Under the pieces are notes generated by a model. That model did not search any database, was not told the origin of the DNA, and was given only the letters and a program-made list of their open reading frames with translations. A stretch of 64,000 nt of DNA from Pseudolysinimonas kribbensis (GTDB lineage: Bacteria; Actinomycetota; Actinomycetes; Actinomycetales; Microbacteriaceae). Location: NCBI RefSeq assembly GCF_030161895.1, contig NZ_BSVB01000001.1:124001-188000 (forward strand), written 5' to 3'. Both the position numbers and the translations under genes were made by a program. This document shows positions 57,323 through 64,000 of this stretch, piece by piece (position 1 is the first letter of the stretch; each line of letters starts with the position of its first letter).

Positions 57323-58692
57323 GGGACGACCACCTGAGCGCCGCGCTCGGTCGGCAGCCCGTCCATCACATACGCCGCGAGGTCGCGCGCCGACTGGCGG
57401 GTGAACGGCTTCAACGCCGCGTAGCGCACGACCGATCCCGCCGCGAGCTCGCGGTCGTACGGGATCCGGACGACCTGACGCACGCGCGAGCGGAAGTGCG
57501 CCTCGATCTCGGTGAGCTTGACGAGCTCCGTGCCCTGCGTCGCCGTGTTGAGCGCGACGACCGCGTTGCGCACGAGGTGCGCATAGCCGTTGGCTTCCAG
57601 CCAGGTCAGCGTCTCGGAGGCGAGACGGGCCTCGTCGACGCTGCCGCCCGAGACGATGACGACCTCGTCGGCGCGCTGGAGGGTCGCCCGCATGACCGAG
57701 TGCACGATCCCGGTGCCGCAGTCGGTGAGCACGATGCCGGTCCACCGTGAGAGCACATCGGCGATGACGTTGTAGTCGTTCTCGCCGAACGCCTCCGAGA
57801 TGAGCGGGTCGGTGTCGGAGGCGAGCACGTCGAGGCCGGTGACGTCGCGCGAGAGGTGGCGCTGCAGATCGGCCTCGCTGACGATCTCGGGCGCGTGAAT
57901 GACGACGTCGCGCACGGTCGAGCGGGTCTCCCGGTTCACGCGTTCGGCCAGCGTGCCGCGATCGGGGTTCGCGTCGATCGCCACGATGCGGTCCGAGCGC
58001 AGGTCGGCGAGCGCCATCCCGAGCAGGGTGGTGATCGTGGTCTTGCCGACGCCGCCCTTGCGGGTGAGCACCGGGACGAATCGCGTGCCGCCGTCGAGCG
58101 GGCGGGTGATGCGGGCGTCCATCGCCTTGCGCTCACGGGCTCGTGCGGAGTCGCCGGGGTTCACGAGATGGAACGTGCCCTCGTAGACGCCGCGCTGCCA
58201 GAACCCCTCGGGAGCGCGGTGCCGCCCGGGGGCGGAGCGCGGCTCGCGGGCCAGCTCCTCCGCGATGCTCGGGCCGCTCGGGGTCGCGGCGGCCCGCGCG
58301 GCGGCGTTCTCGAGCCGGACGCGCTCGCGGCGGCTGAGTTGTGCGGTCTCGGCGTCGGGCAGCGGCGGGACGTCGGCCGGGTCGACGACCTCCACGGCCG
58401 CCTCGGGTTCCTCGACGAGCTCCGCCGTGACGATCTCGCCCGGCATGATGTCGATCGACCGGGTCGCGGCACTCACGACACCGGGCACGACGGGGCTCAC
58501 GACGATCTCGTCGAGCGCGACCGCCTGCTCGTCCTCCGGCGCCTCGTGCACCGGCACCGGCAGCGCGATGCTCACGGTGAGGCTCTCCGGCACGATCGCC
58601 GTGAGGTCGCCCCGCTCGGGCAGCGCGGCGTGCTCGGCCGGTTCACCGGCCGCCCGCCGTCCCGTGCGCCGGGAGCCTCGGTCGATCGTCAC
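57319..58692 (-). CDS. MinD/ParA family ATPase with long N-terminal extension
   Basis: A 457-residue ATPase of the SIMIBI class. The first 190 residues are acidic, Pro- and Val-rich and look disordered. The ATPase core starts with the deviant Walker A RKGGVGKTTITTLLGMAL, then DANPDRGT and LTDCGTG. It has no membrane-targeting helix visible at the end. GTG 58692 lies 8 bases after TAGACT (58706-58701). It overlaps def and probably shares its message. The partner protein or cargo is unknown; such proteins are often found near secretion or cell-pole systems in actinobacteria. Confidence 0.85.
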   Translation of the reverse strand: MTIDRGSRRTGRRAAGEPAEHAALPERGDLTAIVPESLTVSIALPVPVHEAPEDEQAVALDEIVVSPVVPGVVSAATRSIDIMPGEIVTAELVEEPEAAVEVVDPADVPPLPDAETAQLSRRERVRLENAAARAAATPSGPSIAEELAREPRSAPGRHRAPEGFWQRGVYEGTFHLVNPGDSARARERKAMDARITRPLDGGTRFVPVLTRKGGVGKTTITTLLGMALADLRSDRIVAIDANPDRGTLAERVNRETRSTVRDVVIHAPEIVSEADLQRHLSRDVTGLDVLASDTDPLISEAFGENDYNVIADVLSRWTGIVLTDCGTGIVHSVMRATLQRADEVVIVSGGSVDEARLASETLTWLEANGYAHLVRNAVVALNTATQGTELVKLTEIEAHFRSRVRQVVRIPYDRELAAGSVVRYAALKPFTRQSARDLAAYVMDGLPTERGAQVVVP

Positions 58693-58723
58693 AACGGGCG
58701 AGTCTACCGAGCGCGGCCCGACG

Positions 58724-61700
58724 TCACTCGATCACGAGGAGGAGGTCTCCGGCGTCGACCTGCTGCGTTGCGGGGATCGCGAGCCGGCGCACGGTGCCGG
58801 CGACGGGGGTCGTGATCGCGGCCTCCATCTTCATCGCCTCGATCGTGGCAACGGGCTGGCCGGCGTGCACGGTGTCGCCCTCCGCCACCTTGAGCGTGAC
58901 GACGCCCGAGAACGGCGCGGGCACCTGGCCGGGCCGGGATGCGTCCGCCTTCTCGGCGGACTTGGTCTCGACCGTGATCGACCGGTCGCGCACCGGCACC
59001 GGGCGCAGCTGGCCGTTGATCGTCGTCATGACGGTGCGGATGCCCTGGTCGTCGGCCTCGCCGATCGCCTCGAGCGCCAGCAGCAGGCTGACTCCCCTGC
59101 TGATCTCGACGACCGTCTCGACCCCGGTCTGCAGGCCGTACAGGTAGGCGCGCGTGTCCACGACCGACAGGTCGCCGAACAGCTCCCGCACCTGCTCGAA
59201 CTGGCGCGTCGGCGCCGGGAACAGCAGCCGGTTCAGGGTCGAGCGCCGCGACGGCGCCGAGCCGCCCTGGTCGTCTCCGGCCAGGCCCTGCTCGTCCTCG
59301 GTCGTGAGATCCTCGACGCCGATCCGCACCTGGCGCCCCTCGAGCACCTTGCTGCGGAACGGCTCCGGCCACCCGCCCGGCAGATCGCCGAGCTCGCCGG
59401 CCATGAAGCCGATGACCGAGTCCGGGATGTCGTACTTCTGCGGGTTCTGCTCGAAGTCGGCGGGATCGGCATCCACCGCCACGAGGGCGAGGGCGAGGTC
59501 GCCCACGACCTTCGACGACGGTGTCACCTTCGGCGGGCGGCCGAGGATCCGGTTCGCAGCCGCGTACGCGTCCTCGACCTTCTCGAACTGCTCGCCGAGG
59601 CCGAGCGCGATCGCCTGCTGCCGCAGGTTCGAGAGCTGGCCACCGGGGATCTCGTGGTGGTAGACCCGGCCGGTGGGGCCGGGCAGGCCGGACTCGAACG
59701 GGTGGTAGGTGCGGCGCACCGCCTCCCAGTACGGTTCGAGGGCGTCGACCGCGTCGAGCCGGATGCCGGTGTCGCGCTCCGTGTGCGCGGTCGCCGCGAC
59801 GAGCGCCGAGAGCGACGGCTGGCTCGTCGTGCCCGCCATCGGCGCGCTGGCCGCGTCCACCGCGTCCGCCCCCGCGCGGCTCGCCGCGAGCAGGGTCGCG
59901 AGCTGACCGCCCGCGGTGTCGTGCGTGTGCACGTGCACCGGCTGGTCGAACCGCTCGCGCAGCGCGGTCACCAGTCGCTCGGCGGCCTCCGCGCGCAGCA
60001 GGCCCGCCATGTCCTTGATCGCGAGGATATGCGCGCCCGCCTCGACCATCCGCTCGGCGAGGCGCAGGTAGTAGTCGAGCGTGTAGAGGTCCTCGCGCGG
60101 GTCGAGAAGGTCACCCGTGTAGCACATCGCGACCTCGGCGACGGCGGTGCCGGTCGCGAGCACGGCATCCACCGCGGGGCGCAGCTGGTCGACGTCGTTG
60201 AGCGCGTCGAAGATGCGGAAGACGTCGATCCCGGTCGACGCGGCCTCCGCGACGAACGCGTCGGTCACCGCGGTCGGGTACGGCGTGTAGCCGACCGTGT
60301 TGCGGCCGCGCAGCAGCATCTGGATCGCGATGTTCGGCAGCGCCTCGCGCATCGCGGCGAGCCGCTCCCACGGGTCCTCGCCGAGGAAGCGCAGCGCGAC
60401 GTCGTACGTCGCCCCGCCCCACGCCTCGACGCTGAGCAGCTGCGGCGTCAGGCGCGCGACGTGCGGCATCACGGCGACGAGGTCCTTGGTGCGCACGCGG
60501 GTCGCGAGCAGCGACTGGTGCGCGTCGCGGAAGGTCGTCTCGGTGACGGCCAGCGCGGTCTGCGCGCGGAGCGCCTGCGCGAACCCGGCAGGACCCAGCT
60601 CGAGCAGCCGCTGCCGCGATCCGGCCGGCGCCGGCGCGTCGACATCGACGACGGGGAGCTTGATCGACGGGTCGTAGGCGCCCGCCCCGTCGCCGTTCGG
60701 CTGGTTGACCGTGACGTCGGCGAGCCAGTTGAGGATCTTGGTGCCGCGGTCGCGCGATTCGCGGATCTGCAGCAGCTGCGGCCGCTCCTCGATGAACTTC
60801 GTCGAGAGGTCGCCGGCCTGGAACGCCGGATCGGCGAGCACCGCCTGCACGAACGAGATGTTGGTGGTGACGCCCCGGATGCGGAACTCGGCGAGGCCGC
60901 GCTGCGCGCGTCGCACCGCGGTCGGGTAGTCCCGCCCGCGCGCCGTCATCTTCGCGAGCATGGAGTCGAAATGCGGGCTGATCCGCGCCCCTGTCGCCAC
61001 CGTGCCACCGTCGAGCCGGATGCCGGACCCGCCCGGCGAGCGGTAGGTCGTGATCTTGCCGGTGTCGGGCCGGAAGTTCGCGGCGGGGTCCTCGGTGGTG
61101 ATCCGGGTCTGGATCGCCGTGCCGTGCAGGTGCACGTCCTCCTGGTGCAGGCCGAGCTCGGCGAGCGTCTCGCCCGACGCGATGCGCATCTGCGACTGCA
61201 CGAGGTCGACGTCGGTGACCTCCTCGGTCACGGTGTGCTCGACCTGGATGCGCGGGTTCATCTCGATGAACACGTGCTGACCGGCCCGCTCGCCCTCGGT
61301 GTCGAGCAGGAACTCGACCGTGCCGGCGTTGACGTACCCGATCGACTTCGCGAACGCGATCGCGTCGCGGTAGAGCGCCTCGCGGATTGACTGGTCGAGG
61401 TTCGGCGCCGGTGCGATCTCGACGACCTTCTGGTTGCGCCGCTGGATCGAGCAGTCGCGCTCGAACAGGTGGATGGTCTCCCCCGTGCCGTCGGCGAGGA
61501 TCTGCACCTCGATGTGCCGGGGGCGGATCACCGCCTGCTCGAGGAACATCGTGGGGTCGCCGAACGCGGAGTCGGCTTCGCGCATCGCGGCCTCGAGCGC
61601 GGGGCGCAGCTCGTCCTTCGTCTCGACCCGTCGCATCCCGCGACCGCCGCCGCCCGCGACCGCCTTCGCGAAGATGGGGAACCCGATCCCGTCGGCACCG

Positions 61701-62137
61701 GCCAGCAGCTCGTCGATGTCGCGGGATGCCGGGGTCGACCGCAGCACCGGCACGCCGGCCGCGATCGCGTGCTCCTTCGCCGTCACCTTGTTGCCGGCCA
61801 TCTCGAGCACGTGGCTGCCGGGGCCGATGAAGGTGATGCCCGCGTCCGCGGCGGCCTGGGCGAGGTCCGGGTTCTCGGAGAGGAATCCGTAGCCGGGGTA
61901 GATCGCGTCGGCCCCGGACTCCTTCGCGACCCGGATGATCTCGCTCACGTCGAGATAGGCGCGCACCGGGTGCCCCTCCTCGCCGATGAGGTAGGCCTCG
62001 TCGGCCTTCAGACGGTGCAGGGAGTTGCGGTCCTCGAAGGGGTAGACGGCGACGGTCTTGGCCCCCAGCTCGTACGCCGCGCGGAAGGCTCGGATGGCGA
62101 TCTCACCACGGTTGGCGACCAGGATCTTCGTGAACAC
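58724..62137 (-). CDS. pyc: pyruvate carboxylase
   Basis: Biotin enzyme that makes oxaloacetate from pyruvate and bicarbonate. The 1137-residue product has the biotin carboxylase domain (MFTKILVANRGEIAIRAFRA; GGGGRGMRRV ATP loop), the carboxyltransferase TIM barrel (TFRDAHQSLLATRVRTKDL, with metal-binding residues in the HVHTHDT region), and the biotin acceptor IEAMKMEAAI near the C-terminus. GTG 62137 has GAGAGGAAC upstream and a probable -10 TACGCT (62182-62177). It diverges from parA. The frame is clean across 3.4 kb. Confidence 0.97.
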   Translation of the reverse strand: MFTKILVANRGEIAIRAFRAAYELGAKTVAVYPFEDRNSLHRLKADEAYLIGEEGHPVRAYLDVSEIIRVAKESGADAIYPGYGFLSENPDLAQAAADAGITFIGPGSHVLEMAGNKVTAKEHAIAAGVPVLRSTPASRDIDELLAGADGIGFPIFAKAVAGGGGRGMRRVETKDELRPALEAAMREADSAFGDPTMFLEQAVIRPRHIEVQILADGTGETIHLFERDCSIQRRNQKVVEIAPAPNLDQSIREALYRDAIAFAKSIGYVNAGTVEFLLDTEGERAGQHVFIEMNPRIQVEHTVTEEVTDVDLVQSQMRIASGETLAELGLHQEDVHLHGTAIQTRITTEDPAANFRPDTGKITTYRSPGGSGIRLDGGTVATGARISPHFDSMLAKMTARGRDYPTAVRRAQRGLAEFRIRGVTTNISFVQAVLADPAFQAGDLSTKFIEERPQLLQIRESRDRGTKILNWLADVTVNQPNGDGAGAYDPSIKLPVVDVDAPAPAGSRQRLLELGPAGFAQALRAQTALAVTETTFRDAHQSLLATRVRTKDLVAVMPHVARLTPQLLSVEAWGGATYDVALRFLGEDPWERLAAMREALPNIAIQMLLRGRNTVGYTPYPTAVTDAFVAEAASTGIDVFRIFDALNDVDQLRPAVDAVLATGTAVAEVAMCYTGDLLDPREDLYTLDYYLRLAERMVEAGAHILAIKDMAGLLRAEAAERLVTALRERFDQPVHVHTHDTAGGQLATLLAASRAGADAVDAASAPMAGTTSQPSLSALVAATAHTERDTGIRLDAVDALEPYWEAVRRTYHPFESGLPGPTGRVYHHEIPGGQLSNLRQQAIALGLGEQFEKVEDAYAAANRILGRPPKVTPSSKVVGDLALALVAVDADPADFEQNPQKYDIPDSVIGFMAGELGDLPGGWPEPFRSKVLEGRQVRIGVEDLTTEDEQGLAGDDQGGSAPSRRSTLNRLLFPAPTRQFEQVRELFGDLSVVDTRAYLYGLQTGVETVVEISRGVSLLLALEAIGEADDQGIRTVMTTINGQLRPVPVRDRSITVETKSAEKADASRPGQVPAPFSGVVTLKVAEGDTVHAGQPVATIEAMKMEAAITTPVAGTVRRLAIPATQQVDAGDLLLVIE

Positions 62138-62203
62138 ACAGTTCCTCTCGGCGGGGCGTGGGGAGGGGATGCTCTCAGCGTAGTGACGGTAGGCTCGGTG
62201 CTC

Positions 62204-63036
62204 GTGCATGTGCTGAGCGTGAGCTCCCTCAAGGGGGCGTGGGCAAGACCACGGTCACTCTCGGCCTCGCCTCCGCGGCCTTCGCGAAGGGCATCTCGAC
62301 CCTCGTCGTCGACCTCGATCCGCAGTCGGACGTGTCGACCGGCATGGACATCGCGATCTCCGGCCACCTCAACGTCGCGGACGTGCTCGCCTCCCCCAAG
62401 GAGAAGATCGTGCGCGCCGCGATCGCGCCCTCGGGCTGGACCCGGGGTCGCCCCGGCGCGGTCGATGTGCTCATCGGGTCGCCCTCGGCGATCAACTTCG
62501 ACGGCCCGCACCCGTCGATCCGCGACATCTGGAAGCTCGAGGAGGCGCTGGCCCACGTCGAGCGCGACTACGACCTCGTGCTGATCGACTGCGCGCCCTC
62601 GCTCAACGCCCTGACCCGCACCGCGTGGGCGGCATCGGATCGGGTCGGCGTCGTCACGGAGCCGGGCCTGTTCTCGGTCGCCGCCGCCGACCGCGCCCTG
62701 CGCGCGATCGAGGAGATCCGCCGCGGGCTGTCCCCGCGCCTGCAGCCGCTGGGCATCATCGTCAACCGCGCGCGGGTGCAGTCGCTCGAGCACCAGTTCC
62801 GGATCAAGGAACTGCGCGACATGTTCGGCCCGCTCGTGCTCTCGCCGCAGCTGCCGGAGCGCACCTCGCTGCAGCAGGCGCAGGGCGCCGCCAAGCCGCT
62901 GCACGTCTGGCCCGGCGAGAGCGCGCAGGAGATGGCGCGCAACTTCGATCAGCTGCTGGATCGCGTGCTGCGCACGGCGACGATCGCGCCGGTCACGACG
63001 TCTTCCGCGGCCCCGGTCGCGTCGACCGCGGGCTGA
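62204..63036 (+). CDS. ParA family ATPase (apparent frameshift)
   Basis: Chromosome or cargo partition ATPase, about 277 residues after correction. It starts MHVLSVSSLKGGVGKTTVTL, with the deviant Walker A motif broken by a one-base loss at GGGGG 62233-62237. LVVDLDPQSDVSTG and VLIDCAPSLNALT follow. GTG 62204 lies 8 bases after TAGGCT (62190-62195). No parB gene lies nearby, so it may be an orphan ParA with another role. The C-terminus is Thr/Ser/Ala-rich. Confidence 0.88.
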
Positions 63037-63068
63037 GGGCCGGCGTCAGCCGAGCCGGTCCGGCGAGG

Positions 63069-63638
63069 TCAGCTCGCGGCGCGCTTGGCCGCACGGCGGG
63101 CGGCGAGCTCGTCGTCGGCGTCCGAGACCGAGGTGGTGTCGAGGTCGACGAGGCTCGACTCGACCTCGCGCAGCACCTTGCCCACGGCGATGCCGAACAC
63201 GCCCTGACCCTGACTGACGAGATCGATGACCTCGTCGTTCGAGGTGCAGAGGTAGACGCTCGCGCCGTCGCTCATGAGGGTGGTCTGGGCGAGATCGTAG
63301 ATGCCGGCCTCCCGGAGCTGCTCCATCGCGACACGGATCTGCTGCAGCGAGATGCCGGTGTCGAGCAGGCGCTTCACGAGCTTCAGCACGAGGATGTCGC
63401 GGAAGCCGTACAGACGCTGCGAGCCGGAGCCGGCCGCGCCCCGGATCGTGGGCTCGACGAGCTGCGTGCGCGCCCAGTAGTCGAGCTGACGGTAGCTGAT
63501 GCCGGCGGCACGGGCGGCGACGATGCCGCGATACCCGGCCGTGTCGTCCAGCTCCGGCAGACCGTCGGTGAAGAGCAGGCCGTCGCCGTAGCGGGCCGCG
63601 TCACTGCGGCCCAGACTCGTGGGGGTCAGGTCGCTCAT
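63069..63638 (-). CDS. MerR family transcriptional regulator
   Basis: A 189-residue regulator with the winged HTH GISYRQLDYWARTQLVEPT and SQRLYGFRDILVLKLVKRLL, typical of MerR. It corresponds by position and type to the second MerR gene that follows ftsR in Mycobacterium and Corynebacterium. The C-terminus is Ala/Arg-rich. GAGGAG gives the ribosome binding site for ATG 63638. Its promoter region contains repeated TTGAAG elements. Whether it senses a ligand is unknown. Confidence 0.9.
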   Translation of the reverse strand: MSDLTPTSLGRSDAARYGDGLLFTDGLPELDDTAGYRGIVAARAAGISYRQLDYWARTQLVEPTIRGAAGSGSQRLYGFRDILVLKLVKRLLDTGISLQQIRVAMEQLREAGIYDLAQTTLMSDGASVYLCTSNDEVIDLVSQGQGVFGIAVGKVLREVESSLVDLDTTSVSDADDELAARRAAKRAAS

Positions 63639-63671
63639 TCGCGCTCCTCGGTAGCCGTCGTTAACCCTCAG

Positions 63672-63684
63672 CTTGAAGTTGAAG
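63672..63684. promoter_or_regulatory. TTGAAG repeats upstream of the MerR gene
   Basis: CTTGAAGTTGAAG holds two direct TTGAAG copies (63673-63678, 63679-63684) 34-46 bases upstream of the MerR start. On the minus strand it reads CTTCAACTTCAAG and shares CTTCAACTTC with the region upstream of ftsZ. It may bind this regulator or FtsR. Confidence 0.4.
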
Positions 63685-63771
63685 GTGAACCTGCTGTGCT
63701 CTCACACGCTACCCGCGTGGATCAACGCCGACAATGAGGCGCCGGGCGTGTCGGGTGTAATGAGCCGATGC

Positions 63772-64000
63772 TCAGAGCCTCGACAGCGCCGAGCGGATGA
63801 GGCTGGAGCGCACGAGCTCGAGCTGCGCCGCGATCTCCCGGGCGAGGTCGAGCGCCTTCGCGCGGCTCGAGGCGTCGGAGCGGCGCGCGGTCGGGATCAG
63901 GGCGCTCTCGATGAGCCCCAGCTCGCGCTCGGCGGCGGCCCGGAATCCGCGGAGGTGCCGCGGCTCGATGCCGGAACGCTGCAACTCGACGAGCGATTTC
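63772..64000 (-). CDS. ftsR: C-terminal part of FtsR-type MerR regulator (runs off the window)
   Basis: About 75 residues of a MerR-type protein, open toward the right edge. The sequence RHLRGFRAAAERELGLIESA and SSRAKALDLAREIAAQLELV resembles the C-terminal region of Rv1828/FtsR. FtsR activates ftsZ in Corynebacterium glutamicum. The next gene downstream is another MerR gene, the order seen around Rv1828-Rv1830. The DNA-binding domain lies outside the window, so the assignment rests on this part and on context. Confidence 0.7.
   Translation of the reverse strand, partial: KSLVELQRSGIEPRHLRGFRAAAERELGLIESALIPTARRSDASSRAKALDLAREIAAQLELVRSSLIRSALSRL

Overview
The window is about 64 kb of very GC-rich DNA with dense, mostly operonic genes. 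Gene content and order match a Gram-positive actinobacterium, most likely of the family Microbacteriaceae. It carries the actinobacterial qcrCAB/ctaCDEF respiratory genes, DUF3040 and DUF3043 membrane proteins, sepF-divIVA, class II DAHP synthase, an Rv2175c-type regulator and an FtsR-type MerR regulator. MurE lacks the DNPR motif of diaminopimelate-adding enzymes, which fits the non-DAP peptidoglycan of that family. The assignment to a family is inference; no rRNA or tRNA gene lies in the window.

Layout. 1-10.6 kb: trpD, then ctaE-qcrCAB on the plus strand, DUF4180, a tryptophanyl-tRNA synthetase gene behind a Trp-codon leader peptide and attenuator, a GNAT enzyme and ctaF-ctaD-ctaC. Together ctaCDEF and qcrCAB encode the bc1-aa3 supercomplex. 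10.6-16.4 kb: erpA, an M20 dipeptidase, DUF3043, pyrD, nrdR, hisD and a flavin reductase. 16.4-26.1 kb (minus): dnaE, rluA-like, lspA, divIVA, sepF, yggS, ftsZ, ftsQ, the distal half of the division and cell-wall (dcw) cluster. 26.2-32.7 kb: a five-gene block of unknown function, comprising a divergent 728-residue soluble protein and a four-gene minus-strand operon that encodes a 71-residue protein, a membrane-anchored OmpA-domain protein, a polytopic membrane protein ending in a metzincin zinc protease, and a 144-residue protein. 32.7-46.7 kb: murC on the plus strand, facing murG, ftsW, murD, mraY, murF, murE, ftsI, ftsL, rsmH, mraZ and DUF3040 on the minus strand. 46.7-57.3 kb: polyprenyl synthetase, Rv2175c-like regulator, LysM hydrolase, PASTA kinase, aroG, plsC, ROK glucokinase, acyl-CoA ligase and peptide deformylase. 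This order resembles the idsA2-Rv2175c-pknL-aroG-Rv2182c-fadD15 region of Mycobacterium. 57.3-64 kb: MinD-like ATPase, pyruvate carboxylase, ParA, a MerR regulator and the 3' end of ftsR.

Three observations stand out. First, a classical ribosome-mediated attenuator (leader MMRSTRSAWWWLR and four alternately pairing segments) precedes trpS. Second, the dcw cluster is interrupted: murC is inverted and separated from ftsQ by the unknown block. Third, 17 genes, including many essential ones, are each broken by one to three small losses, almost all at G or C homopolymers. This is far better explained by homopolymer errors in a long-read assembly than by biology; such genes are annotated here as intact genes with a frameshift. 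Many genes also show a -10 hexamer (TANNNT-like) only 6-8 bases before the start codon, as expected for leaderless transcripts.
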